Below are positions 27,727 through 36,335 of a DNA stretch of 64,000 bases, piece after piece; position 1 is the stretch's first letter; each line of letters starts with the position of its first letter. The stretch is from the NCBI RefSeq assembly GCF_016612505.1, contig NZ_JAENRR010000018.1, positions 1-64,000 of the forward strand. Reading direction: 5' to 3'. Below the pieces are notes generated by a model, which saw nothing but the letters and a program-made list of their open reading frames with translations, had not been told where the DNA came from and made no database searches. The position numbers and the translations under genes were made by a program. The DNA is from Carboxylicivirga marina (GTDB taxonomy: Bacteria > Bacteroidota > Bacteroidia > Bacteroidales > Marinilabiliaceae).

Positions 27727-29037
27727 ATGAGTACCAAACTAAGTATTATACAAGCAGACAAAAGCCCTTTCTTTTATGGCTACATTATTGCCATAACCGG
27801 TACTATTGGAATATGGGCCAGCATTCCCGGACAAACAGCCGGAGTATCAACTTTTACCGATCCGGTTAAAGATGCATTAATGTTAACACGCGATCAGTTT
27901 AGCCTGGCATATATGTTTGGCACTTTGTTAAGTTCCATTGCATTAACCAAAGCAGGAAAATTGTATGATCAATTTGGAGTCACCAAAACAGCAGCCACAT
28001 CTGTACTTATTTTGATAATAACCTTATTGCTATGCTCTGTATCACCAATCATCGCAGGTCAAATTAGTCTTATTACTGGATTCAGCCATTGGACGATTCC
28101 ATTTGTATTAATGATCGTTTTGTTTTTCCTGCTGCGTTTAAGTGGTCAAGGTGTTCTTACCATGACATCGCGCAACATGATTATGAAATGGTTTGACCAA
28201 ATGCGTGGTCGCATTAATGCTTTTAGTAGTGTAAGTGTCTCCCTTGGTTTCTCGGCCTCTCCTATCTTTATCGATTATTTAATTCAACGATATACCTGGC
28301 AAGGTGCCTGGCAAGTGATGGCAGCAGGATTAACCCTTGTTCTGATAATGATTTTGTTTTTTTATAAAGATAATCCGGAAGCGCATGGACTGCATCCGGA
28401 TGGTAAAAGTAAAACCGATACAAAAAAGAGTTTAAATGCAGAAGACTCAAAATCATCAACCTTAAAAGAAGCCAAACAATCCCGAAGTTTTTGGATGTAT
28501 GCCCTAATATTAGCCTTTCATGCATTTTTTGTGACCGGGTTAACCTTTCATGTGGTGGCACTGTTTGCCGAAGCAGGATTATCGCGCACCGAATCCATTA
28601 GCATTTTTCTGCCAATGACAGTGGTTTCTGTGATCACATCGATAAGCGCCAATTTTATCAGCGATTGGATACGATTGAAAATATTGCTTTACCTGATGAT
28701 ACTCGGTGCTCTTGTTGGCAGTGTTGGCTTACTGATGCTTCAAAATGCACTTGCCACTTACCTCATCATCATTGGCCTTGGCATAACCGGCGGTTTATTC
28801 GCAGTAATTAATGCCATTACCTGGCCTCGCTTTTATGGACGAAAGCATTTGGGAGCTATATCTGGCAAAGCCATGTCGATGATGGTTATGGCTAGTGCTT
28901 TGGGACCCTATTTCTTTAGTCTGGCTAAAACGTTGACCAACACATTTGCAACCATTGCATACATTAGCTTGGCCTTTGTTATTGCAATTGCTATTGGCTC
29001 ATTAAAAGCAAATCCGCCAAAGAAGACAGTTCAATAG
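27727..29037 (+). CDS. Major facilitator superfamily transporter
   Basis: 436-residue inner-membrane transporter with twelve predicted helices and a central loop of about 40 charged residues (near 230-265). The first helices contain PGQTAGVSTFTDP, and GKLYDQFG is the MFS loop 2-3 signature. It resembles the oxalate:formate antiporter-like (OFA) branch of MFS. Substrate cannot be predicted. It is divergent from the split-barrel flavoprotein with 80 bp between them, so both may share a control region. Confidence 0.85.
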   Translation: MSTKLSIIQADKSPFFYGYIIAITGTIGIWASIPGQTAGVSTFTDPVKDALMLTRDQFSLAYMFGTLLSSIALTKAGKLYDQFGVTKTAATSVLILIITLLLCSVSPIIAGQISLITGFSHWTIPFVLMIVLFFLLRLSGQGVLTMTSRNMIMKWFDQMRGRINAFSSVSVSLGFSASPIFIDYLIQRYTWQGAWQVMAAGLTLVLIMILFFYKDNPEAHGLHPDGKSKTDTKKSLNAEDSKSSTLKEAKQSRSFWMYALILAFHAFFVTGLTFHVVALFAEAGLSRTESISIFLPMTVVSVITSISANFISDWIRLKILLYLMILGALVGSVGLLMLQNALATYLIIIGLGITGGLFAVINAITWPRFYGRKHLGAISGKAMSMMVMASALGPYFFSLAKTLTNTFATIAYISLAFVIAIAIGSLKANPPKKTVQ

Positions 29038-29126
29038 ACTATCAACTTAAGGCGGATATAAACTAATAATGAGCTGTTTTTACCTACGCTGTCAAACGCT
29101 TGTTATTTATTCAATAGTGAATTTAT

Positions 29127-29699
29127 TTACTCAACTACAAGGCTTACATCCATGGTAAAATCATTACTAATGGCTTTATCGCCCAAATTATCGAAGAATG
29201 AACCTGAACCATATCGGATACCATATAAAGTACGGTCAACCGTGATGGAAGCAATGTAATCATTATCTTTTTTCTCGATGGTAAATTCAACAGGATGCAC
29301 CTGACCTTTAATGGTTAACTGCCCTTTAGCTGTAGCTTCATTATTTTTAAACTTCGTAACCGAAGCTAATGCCAAAGTTGCTGTAGGATATGTTTCAACA
29401 CCAAAGAAATCATCTGAAAACAAATGACCAATTAGTTTCTTATTATACTCTTCATTCTCAACATCGATATTGGTCATGCTTTTCATATCAATCACAAAAT
29501 GACCTTTCTGTATATGACCTTTTTTAAGCTCCAGGCTTCCTTCTTTCAACTTAATAAAGCCATAGTGTGATGATCCTACTACTTTTGTTCCAGTCCATTT
29601 TAAAGCTGATGCTTCAACATTGGCCTTAACTGTTTGTGCATTTGCACTAGCCACCATAGCTATTATTGCTAATACGGTAATTAAAATTCTTGCTTTCAT
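29127..29699 (-). CDS. YceI-family periplasmic lipid-binding protein (copy 1)
   Basis: 190 residues, signal peptide cleaved near ASANAQ. The YceI lipocalin-like beta barrel follows: ALKWTGTKV near 32, then DIDVENEEYNKKLIGHL, FFGVETYP, GQLTIKGQVHPVEF, and the C-terminal VDRTLYGIRYGSG. Family members bind isoprenoids or amides in the periplasm. It follows the pirin gene by 19 bp. A close paralogue is at 55848-56411. Confidence 0.92.
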   Translation of the reverse strand: MKARILITVLAIIAMVASANAQTVKANVEASALKWTGTKVVGSSHYGFIKLKEGSLELKKGHIQKGHFVIDMKSMTNIDVENEEYNKKLIGHLFSDDFFGVETYPTATLALASVTKFKNNEATAKGQLTIKGQVHPVEFTIEKKDNDYIASITVDRTLYGIRYGSGSFFDNLGDKAISNDFTMDVSLVVE

Positions 29700-29718
29700 A
29701 ATTTATTGTGTTTATTAT

Positions 29719-30432
29719 TTAAATATTCATTGGAACATCCATTATTAGGATGCGAGCTGCTGAGTTTGTTTCAATTGTAAAGGTTTCAGTATCGGTAATA
29801 CCAATGGCATCACGCGTACTAAGAAGCTGCCCTGCCACTTTTACTTCACCTTCAATAACCATGAGGTAAACGCCATTACCTGGCTTCTTAATTTCATAGC
29901 TACCTTGCCAGTCTGGATCCAAATCTCCCATATGGAACCAGGCATCCTGGTAAATCCACACACCACTATCATCTGCCTTAGGACTTAATATCTGGTACAA
30001 TGTGTTTTTTTGTTCCACCGAACTCAATGATATTTGCTGATAACGAGGTTCAACATTTCGCTGATTTGGGAAAAGCCATATTTGAAACAGCTTTAATTCA
30101 TCATCATCACTACCATTAAATTCACTATGAAAAATACCCTTTCCGGCGCTCATTACCTGTACTTCACCACTTTCGATGTAAGAAGTATGTCCCATGCTAT
30201 CTTTATGCGCTAATCGCCCTGATAAAGGAATGGTAATGATTTCCATATTATCGTGTGGATGTGTATCAAATCCTTTTGCTGGTGCAATGACATCATCGTT
30301 CAAAACGCGTAATACACCAAAATGCACACGCTCAGGATTATGGTAATTGGCAAAACTAAATGAGTAATTCGCTTTCAGCCATCCATAATCGGCTCCTCCT
30401 CTACTTTCTGCTCTAAAAATTTGTGTTTGCAT
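29719..30432 (-). CDS. Pirin-family protein
   Basis: 237-residue bicupin. Metal-binding residues of the N-terminal cupin are seen in GFDTHPHDNMEIIT (two His and a Glu) and GKGIFHSEFN. Pirins bind iron and either act as quercetinase-like dioxygenases or as redox regulators; the role here is open. The ATG at 30432 (MQTQIFRAESR) is preferred over a longer frame to 30480, because a -7 element lies at 30455-30462. It is followed by a YceI gene and precedes the AraC/two-component block on the same strand, separated by about 120 bp. Confidence 0.9.
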   Translation of the reverse strand: MQTQIFRAESRGGADYGWLKANYSFSFANYHNPERVHFGVLRVLNDDVIAPAKGFDTHPHDNMEIITIPLSGRLAHKDSMGHTSYIESGEVQVMSAGKGIFHSEFNGSDDDELKLFQIWLFPNQRNVEPRYQQISLSSVEQKNTLYQILSPKADDSGVWIYQDAWFHMGDLDPDWQGSYEIKKPGNGVYLMVIEGEVKVAGQLLSTRDAIGITDTETFTIETNSAARILIMDVPMNI

Positions 30433-30454
30433 GGCATTGTGTATTTGTACATTG

Positions 30455-30462
30455 CAAACATA
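30455..30462 (-). promoter_or_regulatory. Likely -7 promoter element for pirin-YceI
   Basis: On the minus strand TATGTTTG matches TAnnTTTG, 23 bp before the pirin ATG. The -33 element is not clear. Confidence 0.5.
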
Positions 30463-30551
30463 CGACAGACTATAAAACAAGTAATTACGAAAAACAGCGC
30501 ATTGATTATAAAAATCAGACCTTATAGTCTTTTATTTGAGATTTAGACTGT

Positions 30552-31460
30552 TTATCCCATTTCTCGTACCGACTGTCGAAAGGCGATAGGTGATTGTCCG
30601 CTTATTTTTTTGAAGAAAGATGCAAAATGCGAAGGCTCTTCAAACCCGAGTTCAAAAGCCAACTCTTTGCCCGACATCTCAGTAAATAGCAAAAGGCGTT
30701 TGGCCTCAATCATTAGTTTATCCTGAATGTACTCTTTGGCTGACTTTCCGGTTTTCGTTTTGACATATCGATTAAGATAATCGCTCGATACAGATAACAA
30801 CTCGGCATATTGTTGCACTTTATGTATTTGTTTATACCGACGCTCGATATGCTGTTTAAATTCACGAATTAAACGGTTGCTACTCGTGTCGTACTCGGCA
30901 TTTAGCTTAGCCAGATTACATGCACCAGAAATATTAATGATAAACAGTTTGAGTAATGCACCTAATGCTTCATACTTAAAAAAGTTATCGCCATTCTGAT
31001 AACTTTTCATTTGCTCAACTATGTATGTGAGCGTATGCAGTTGTAGCTCATTTATGGGCATGGGTGGCGAATCGCCAAAAGAATTGTAAAGGTATACCCG
31101 ATTAATTAACTCCTCTGAAATGCCATTTTGCATTAAAAAGGTTGAACTAAAATTTATGACATAACCATTGGGGCGGCTATCACTTAAAAACTGATGCACC
31201 TGACCCGGATACACAAAATGAATGGCAGCGCCTTCCAACTGGTATTCCTTAAAATCGATGATATGAACGCCACCGAGTTCTTTCTCAACTAAAATAATGG
31301 TAAAATAATCATGTCGGTGAGGATGATCCATTAATTCTGGTTTCCCTTCCAGCATATCATGTATATCGGCCGTTGACTTAATGATAAAATCAATTGCTTC
31401 ACCATTATTTTTAGCCAACTGAAAGGTTTTTATCTGATTGTGGGCATTCACCTTATCCAT
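30552..31460 (-). CDS. AraC-family transcriptional regulator
   Basis: 302-residue regulator. An N-terminal cupin-like sensing domain (HRHDYFTIILVE near 48) precedes a C-terminal double helix-turn-helix of about 100 residues (KTGKSAKEYIQDKLMIEAKRLL, then LAFELGFEEPSHFASFFKKISG). Its start overlaps the response-regulator stop by 8 bp, so it is co-translated with the two-component pair. The adjacent pirin-YceI unit is a reasonable target, by position only. Confidence 0.9.
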   Translation of the reverse strand: MDKVNAHNQIKTFQLAKNNGEAIDFIIKSTADIHDMLEGKPELMDHPHRHDYFTIILVEKELGGVHIIDFKEYQLEGAAIHFVYPGQVHQFLSDSRPNGYVINFSSTFLMQNGISEELINRVYLYNSFGDSPPMPINELQLHTLTYIVEQMKSYQNGDNFFKYEALGALLKLFIINISGACNLAKLNAEYDTSSNRLIREFKQHIERRYKQIHKVQQYAELLSVSSDYLNRYVKTKTGKSAKEYIQDKLMIEAKRLLLFTEMSGKELAFELGFEEPSHFASFFKKISGQSPIAFRQSVREMG

Positions 31461-32139
31461 TTAATACAAAACCAACTTTAGGCACATTTTCAATCGATAT
31501 GGAAGCATCTTCCTTGAGGTATTTCCTCAGTTTGGCTATAAAAACATCTAAACTACGACCATGGAAGTAATCATTCTCACCCCAAACGGCAATTAATATA
31601 TCCTCACGTTTTACAATCTCATTCATCGTCAGACAAAGAATCTTCAATACATCGCATTCCTTTTGTGTGAGACGTTTTGAAAAGCCATTTCCTTCCAGGT
31701 TCTGATTCGCCGAATCGAAATGATAAGTGCCAATTTCAAACTTGCTTATTTCCTGTTTGGGCTGTTCATTTTGTAATTGTATACGGTTAAGAATGGCCTG
31801 TATGCGGCAAAGTAGTTCATCTTCGTCAAAGGGTTTAGTAATGTAATCGTCTACACCCAAGCGGAAGCCCTTAATTTTATCCTGCTTCATGGAACGAGCT
31901 GTCAGAAAGATGATGGGTACTTTTTTATTTTCCTCGCGAATATTTTCAGCAATGGTAAAACCATCCATACCGGGCAGCATTACGTCCAGTATACAAAAGT
32001 CGTATTTGCCCTTTCTGAATGCTTCTAAGCCACGCTTACCATCTTTATACAATTTTACATCAAAACCATTGGATTCGAGAAAATCGACCAACAGAAAACC
32101 CATGCTTATATCGTCTTCAACCAATAAAATCTTAGCCAT
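31453..32139 (-). CDS. OmpR-family response regulator
   Basis: 228 residues. N-terminal receiver domain with the acidic pocket (EDD at 8-10), phospho-acceptor Asp in LDVMLPGMDG (near 53) and the switch lysine in TKPFDEDEL (near 105). A C-terminal winged helix follows (RLTQKECDVLKILC and RSLDVFIAKLRKYL). It matches the RprY-like type common in Bacteroidota. ATG overlaps the kinase stop by one base, so it is translated with its partner kinase. Confidence 0.93.
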   Translation of the reverse strand: MAKILLVEDDISMGFLLVDFLESNGFDVKLYKDGKRGLEAFRKGKYDFCILDVMLPGMDGFTIAENIREENKKVPIIFLTARSMKQDKIKGFRLGVDDYITKPFDEDELLCRIQAILNRIQLQNEQPKQEISKFEIGTYHFDSANQNLEGNGFSKRLTQKECDVLKILCLTMNEIVKREDILIAVWGENDYFHGRSLDVFIAKLRKYLKEDASISIENVPKVGFVLNG

Positions 32140-33374
32140 TATTCAAAGGGTAACAAAATAGTGAAACATGTTCCTTTACCTTCTACACTTTCAACAGATA
32201 TCTGCCCATTGTGTTCTTCAATTACTTTCTTAACAAAAGTTAATCCCAGGCCAAATCCCTTCACATCATGTACATCGCCGGTTCCAACTCTATAGTATTG
32301 ATCAAATATATATGGCAGTTCCTTTTTTGAAATTCCAATGCCCTTATCACTTACTTTGATGCATAAATTGTTTTTCTCCTCCGATGTATTGATGCTAATG
32401 TTTGCCTGCTCTTTACTGTACTTAATGGCGTTATCCAGCAGATTTGACATCACCAATGACAAGCGACTATTATAACTATTCAAATGATGCCTTTTAGCAT
32501 TATAGGATGCTTTCATCTCTCCGCCTTTTTCTTCAATACGATAGGCAAATGACCTCATCAACTGCTCAATTACCTCTTTCATATCTATTTCATTACGCTC
32601 GGCTTCGCTATTGGTATCGCAAGACAACTTTAATATATCTTCGACATGCGATTGCATACGCTCATATTCATTGATAACTACTTGTGCATAATCACCCGTC
32701 TTTTCCTGATTGCTTTTCTTTTTCAGAATCATATTGGCCGCTAGTCGGATATTGGCGAGTGGCGTTTGAAACTCATGCAACATGTTATTAACAAACTCAC
32801 GCATGTGTGTCATGAGAGCTTGCTCACGCCGAATTAAACGAAGCAGTATGGTATACGAAGCGAGTAAGAACAAAATGATAATAATAGACATGAAAAATAA
32901 ACCGCTCATTTCGGCCAGAATAAATCGATTCCTATCGGGAAATTGCAAGCGCAGTCGAATGCCTTCGCGCTCCAACAAACCATTTAGCGTTTGCTGATAA
33001 CATTTTGGTCCCCAAATTAAAGATGAGTTTTGACCAATTAAAGTGTCGGTAACAGCAAACGTATAATTAAGCGGTAGGTTATATATCTCTAGTTGCGAGT
33101 GAATGATACTATCTACTTCGGCACTTTTTCGTCGGGCATTGATACAATCATTACCGCACAGAAATTTATCCATTTCGGGGCACAGACGATTACCAATCTC
33201 ATCACGGGCATCTTTCAAAGCCATTACCACCCGGTGATTAAAATTCTTCTCTTCTAATCGGGCAGCTCTTACGATATAATTGATTTGAATAAACAACAAA
33301 AGGGCTAAACCAATGAAAGTAGCGATTGATAAGCCATAATATTTTTTGTTCTTCCCCATTTTTCTAAAGTACAT
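32139..33374 (-). CDS. Sensor histidine kinase with Cys-containing periplasmic sensor
   Basis: 411-residue RprX-like kinase. One helix near 13-33, a periplasmic region of about 110 residues, a second helix near 152-172, then a HisKA domain with HEFQTPLANIRLAA (phospho-His near 200) and a HATPase with NLLDNAIKYS and two G boxes. The periplasmic part carries several cysteines (C..C..C in LCPEMDKFLCGNDC near 58-71, and PKCYQQ near 123). They could form disulfides or bind metal, so the domain may sense redox or metal state. The start could also be the ATG at 33359. A -7 element TAATTTTG lies at 33391-33398 on the minus strand. Confidence 0.9.
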   Translation of the reverse strand: MYFRKMGKNKKYYGLSIATFIGLALLLFIQINYIVRAARLEEKNFNHRVVMALKDARDEIGNRLCPEMDKFLCGNDCINARRKSAEVDSIIHSQLEIYNLPLNYTFAVTDTLIGQNSSLIWGPKCYQQTLNGLLEREGIRLRLQFPDRNRFILAEMSGLFFMSIIIILFLLASYTILLRLIRREQALMTHMREFVNNMLHEFQTPLANIRLAANMILKKKSNQEKTGDYAQVVINEYERMQSHVEDILKLSCDTNSEAERNEIDMKEVIEQLMRSFAYRIEEKGGEMKASYNAKRHHLNSYNSRLSLVMSNLLDNAIKYSKEQANISINTSEEKNNLCIKVSDKGIGISKKELPYIFDQYYRVGTGDVHDVKGFGLGLTFVKKVIEEHNGQISVESVEGKGTCFTILLPFE

Positions 33375-33390
33375 ATTCTAATTAATGCCT

Positions 33391-33398
33391 CAAAATTA
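33391..33398 (-). promoter_or_regulatory. Likely -7 promoter element for the kinase operon
   Basis: TAATTTTG on the minus strand, matching TAnnTTTG. It leaves a short leader of about 10-25 nt and favours a start at 33374 or 33359. Confidence 0.45.
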
Positions 33399-33485
33399 CC
33401 AAAATAAAAGACCTAATTGTCTTCTTTTAACATCGTCTTAACAACGATTAACAAGTCAATAACTTACCTTTATCGATATCAAACT

Positions 33486-33493
33486 TACATTTG
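33486..33493 (+). promoter_or_regulatory. Likely -7 promoter element for the Cys/Lys-rich peptide gene
   Basis: TACATTTG matches TAnnTTTG, with an expected transcription start near 33500 and a 35-nt leader. It is back to back with the kinase promoter, so the two genes may share regulatory DNA of about 90 bp. Confidence 0.5.
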
Positions 33494-33534
33494 TATTATC
33501 ACAAACATTTAATTAATATTTAAAACACTTTATT

Positions 33535-33753
33535 ATGAAGAAGACATTAATCCTTTCGTTCCTTTTTGCTTTTACTTTGGCAATTGCTTCACCTACAATG
33601 GCAGCTACTATTGATCAGGAGCCTCAAAAAAAGGAACAAACAACGGACAAGAAGAAGAAAAAAGAATGTTGTTCGGAGAAAAAAGCCTGCTCTGAGAAGA
33701 AAGCTTGTGGCGAGAAAAAAGAATGCTCTGGAGAAAAAAAGAAAAAAGGATAA
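33535..33753 (+). CDS. Small secreted Cys/Lys-rich protein
   Basis: 72 residues. A signal peptide of about 23 residues (cleavage near MAATID) is followed by a mature part of about 49 residues made almost only of Lys, Glu, Cys, Ser, Gly and Thr. Five cysteines lie in short repeats: CCSEKKA, CSEKKA, CGEKKE, CSGEKK. The spacing looks like a metal-binding or disulfide-capable tail, not an enzyme. Codon use is A-rich because of the lysines. It is divergent from the kinase whose own periplasmic domain has clustered cysteines, and it has its own perfect terminator. Function unknown; a metal or thiol buffer in the envelope is the best guess. Confidence 0.8.
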   Translation: MKKTLILSFLFAFTLAIASPTMAATIDQEPQKKEQTTDKKKKKECCSEKKACSEKKACGEKKECSGEKKKKG

Positions 33754-33777
33754 TTGCAGTAAATTTTATTGCTATCT

Positions 33778-33811
33778 AAAAAAGCCACTTCATTCGAAGT
33801 GGCTTTTTTTT
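33778..33811 (+). terminator. Terminator of the Cys/Lys-rich peptide gene
   Basis: Perfect 14-bp stem (33778-33791 with 33796-33809), ATTC loop, T run. Very strong. Confidence 0.92.
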
Positions 33812-33854
33812 GCATCTTTCGCAACCTAACAAATATCATCACGTATGATAGTAT

Positions 33855-33862
33855 TACTTTTG
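33855..33862 (+). promoter_or_regulatory. Possible -7 promoter element for the chemoreceptor
   Basis: TACTTTTG matches TAnnTTTG, 98 bp before the ATG. No good -33 element. Confidence 0.35.
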
Positions 33863-33960
33863 TATATTCGCAATTTCATTTAACGTAATCACGATCACAT
33901 TTTGAATATTACCTACTTTTACGTTAGTGAATAAAAGAGTACACAAGATTTAGGAGATAC

Positions 33961-35163
33961 ATGATGGGAATGGATTCATTTATTGTCAGGTTTGTTATTA
34001 TTTTAGTAACAACTGGCTCGGTTGGTTATTTAATTTTAAGATTGTTATACAAGGGCAGTATCTTTTTCAGGATTGGTGCCTTGTGGATGATTAATGTGTT
34101 TTTAACCGTGATGAACAGTCGTATTCATTACAACCATCCAGATGCCTATCCTTTCTGGGCTGCTCTTCTGTGTGGCATAATTGTCACCGTTATTATGCAA
34201 TACATTGTTTATCTGCAAATTAAAAAACCACTGGGCAATATTACAGAAAAGCTAAAAACCATTGCATCGGGTCAAATATCTCCTGAACAAGTCAAATACA
34301 CAGCGCCTATTAAAGGTGAATTATTTGAAATTCATAAGGCCATTAACAACCTGCAAGCCAAGGTAGGCAGTGTTATGACTGAAGTGAGCACATCGGCCAA
34401 TGAAGTTAATCGCATGGGCAGCAACCTCAATGAAACAGCTAGTGAAATATCATCGATTGCTAATACGCAAGCTTCTGGATTAGAAGAGATATCATCAGCC
34501 ATGGAAGAAATGGCAGCTAACATTGAAGCCAATAGCCAAAATGCAAATGCAACCAAAGAAAATTCAAACCAAGCCAGTTTATCGGTTGATGAAAGCTTCG
34601 CTAGTACGCAGCAAGCTTTAACTTCAATGCAACAAATCAACGAAAAAATTAAAGTGATAGATGAAATTGCTATCCAAACCAATCTTTTAGCATTGAATGC
34701 AGCCGTTGAAGCCTCACGAGCAGGTGAAGAGGGACGTGGATTTGCAGTAGTTGCAGGCGAGGTGCGCAAACTCGCCGAACGTAGTAAACTCGCAGCTAAA
34801 GAAATTGACGAATTCTCGAAAAAAGGCAATGAGGTTGCAGAAACAGCAATAGAAAAATTAAAGTATACCGTTCCTCTTATTAAGAAAAATGCCGATTTAA
34901 TTGCAGAGATAGCTTCATCAAGTGAGGAACAGAACCTGGGTGCTACGCAGATAAATAATGCCCTTCAGGAAATCAACCGTTCAACACAAAATAACGCCGC
35001 CATTTCAGAAGAAATGTCATCGAGTGCCGGCCAAATGGTTGAACAGGCAGCTTCATTAATTAAAAAATTAGGTTTTTTTTCAAATCAGGGAAAGTCAATC
35101 AAAGTAAGTCTTAACCGTTCCAGTATGAAAAAATGTTGGACGCAAGGCTACATCATCAAGTAA
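33961..35163 (+). CDS. Methyl-accepting chemotaxis-type protein without a periplasmic sensor
   Basis: 400 residues with three membrane helices (about 7-30, 36-52 and 62-84) joined by very short loops, so no extracellular sensor domain. A HAMP-like linker is followed by a full MCP signalling domain; the hairpin tip is intact ([35 protein letters not shown], key residues E-G-GF). No che genes are nearby. The last 25 residues look wrong for an MCP: a run of eight T at 35073-35080 sits just before them. Seven T would give a tail [11 protein letters not shown] and a stop at 35105, closer to MCP endings such as the other receptor's YFKR. A frameshift or sequencing error is possible. Confidence 0.85.
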   Translation: MMGMDSFIVRFVIILVTTGSVGYLILRLLYKGSIFFRIGALWMINVFLTVMNSRIHYNHPDAYPFWAALLCGIIVTVIMQYIVYLQIKKPLGNITEKLKTIASGQISPEQVKYTAPIKGELFEIHKAINNLQAKVGSVMTEVSTSANEVNRMGSNLNETASEISSIANTQASGLEEISSAMEEMAANIEANSQNANATKENSNQASLSVDESFASTQQALTSMQQINEKIKVIDEIAIQTNLLALNAAVEASRAGEEGRGFAVVAGEVRKLAERSKLAAKEIDEFSKKGNEVAETAIEKLKYTVPLIKKNADLIAEIASSSEEQNLGATQINNALQEINRSTQNNAAISEEMSSSAGQMVEQAASLIKKLGFFSNQGKSIKVSLNRSSMKKCWTQGYIIK

Positions 35164-35298
35164 TATATAATCATACGTTTTCACAAGTCACTCGTTTTTT
35201 GTTTGCCTACACTATCTCATAAACGATTAATAACCAATTATAAATGATATCAATCCATCAAAAAATGGCTCATAACCATTGTAGAATGACAGATGACC
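35164..35298. other. Gap after the chemoreceptor
   Basis: No gene seen. A/T-rich sequence that leads into the 21-bp repeats. Confidence 0.4.
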
Positions 35299-35464
35299 AG
35301 TCATGAATGAAAATAAATTGGGCATCAACCAAATCTATATGGGCATCAGCGATTTTTATGCGGGAATAAATGATTTCTAATTGGTCATCAACGATATATT
35401 TATGGGAATGAATCAAATTAATGTCATCAGTAGCCATTTCTACACAGTCATGTGTCAGTAATAA
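35299..35464. repeat. Degenerate 21-bp tandem repeat (about 8 units)
   Basis: Units start at about 35299, 35320, 35341, 35362, 35383, 35404 and 35423, each 21 bp (one 19-bp step), with a loose consensus GGgcATcAacgATttcTAtat. Because the period is divisible by three, the plus strand encodes a heptapeptide pattern such as MGISDFY and AGINDF, broken by a stop at 35374. An ATG at 35303 opens a 25-codon frame. It may be the relic of a repeat-containing gene or a minisatellite. A 68-residue frame on the minus strand across it is explained by the repeats. Confidence 0.7.
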
Positions 35465-35590
35465 GTGAGAAGTCATTACAAGAGAAAGCGTAAAAAGAAT
35501 GGCTTCTTCAGAAGAAAGGCGCGGGTGTAGTCACTAAAAATATTAGCTGAAATATCCACTCACGTTTCATTCTGAATATTTATTACTTTT

Positions 35591-36334
35591 ATGCCAGAAA
35601 GTAAAAGTGTGAAAAACGATCAAGTAGTTGACATACCCGGATTGGGAGAAGTCACCATTCGTCAGAGTGCGAAGGCTAAACGTATTAGCATTCGTTTAAA
35701 GCCTTTCGCAGGTGTAACCTTAATTGTTCCTCAAGGCGAAAGCATCAAAGAGGGCATTCGTTTTTTACACGAAAAACAAGCCTGGATTCAAAGCAATCTT
35801 CAAAAGCTTGAAGAGAAAGAACAAAAACTGACCATTTTTGATGAGCAAACCGAATTTAAAACCCGCTCATTTGCCTTACGAATCAGCAAACATGCGCACC
35901 CAAAAGTACGCTTACAGTTAAAAGAAGGCATTCTACAAGTTAATTATCCGGCTAACATGCCTGTTTCAGCACCTGAGGTGCAAGAAGTGATTCGATATGG
36001 CATTGAGGAATCGCTACGACTTGAAGCTAAAAGCTTTTTACCAGGACGATTGGCATGGTTAGCTAAGCAGCACAATATTCGCTATCAGAACGTGACAATT
36101 AAGAATCTGAAATCACGTTGGGGTTCATGCTCGTCAACTAACAACATTAATCTGAATCTACATTTGATGCGCCTGCCTGGCGAACTGGTAGACTATGTAC
36201 TTTTGCACGAATTGTGTCATGTGCACGAGAAAAATCATGGACCACATTTTTGGGCGCGATTAGACATCATGTGCAATGGTTTGGCCAGGCAATTGGACAA
36301 AGCCATGAAAGATTACCAAACAAAAATTTATTAA
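35591..36334 (+). CDS. YgjP-type (M48-like) metallopeptidase
   Basis: 247 residues, DUF45/YgjP family (SprT-like zincin). The zinc site is HELCHVHEKNHGPHFW near residue 207 (HExxH form with cysteine in position four, and a third His downstream). The N-terminal part is a beta domain with SIRLKP. Soluble, no signal peptide. Substrate unknown; several members are linked to restriction-modification loci, but none is seen here. The dGTPase gene starts one base after its stop, so they are one transcript. Confidence 0.88.
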   Translation: MPESKSVKNDQVVDIPGLGEVTIRQSAKAKRISIRLKPFAGVTLIVPQGESIKEGIRFLHEKQAWIQSNLQKLEEKEQKLTIFDEQTEFKTRSFALRISKHAHPKVRLQLKEGILQVNYPANMPVSAPEVQEVIRYGIEESLRLEAKSFLPGRLAWLAKQHNIRYQNVTIKNLKSRWGSCSSTNNINLNLHLMRLPGELVDYVLLHELCHVHEKNHGPHFWARLDIMCNGLARQLDKAMKDYQTKIY

Positions 36335-36335
36335 G

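Noticed and set aside
34332-34829. 165-codon open frame on the minus strand inside the chemoreceptor
   Set aside because: The frame results from the Ala/Ser/Glu-rich MCP helices. The plus-strand signalling domain is unambiguous.
35270-35476. 68-codon open frame on the minus strand
   Set aside because: Its apparent periodic protein sequence comes from the 21-bp tandem repeats and no homologous protein is evident.
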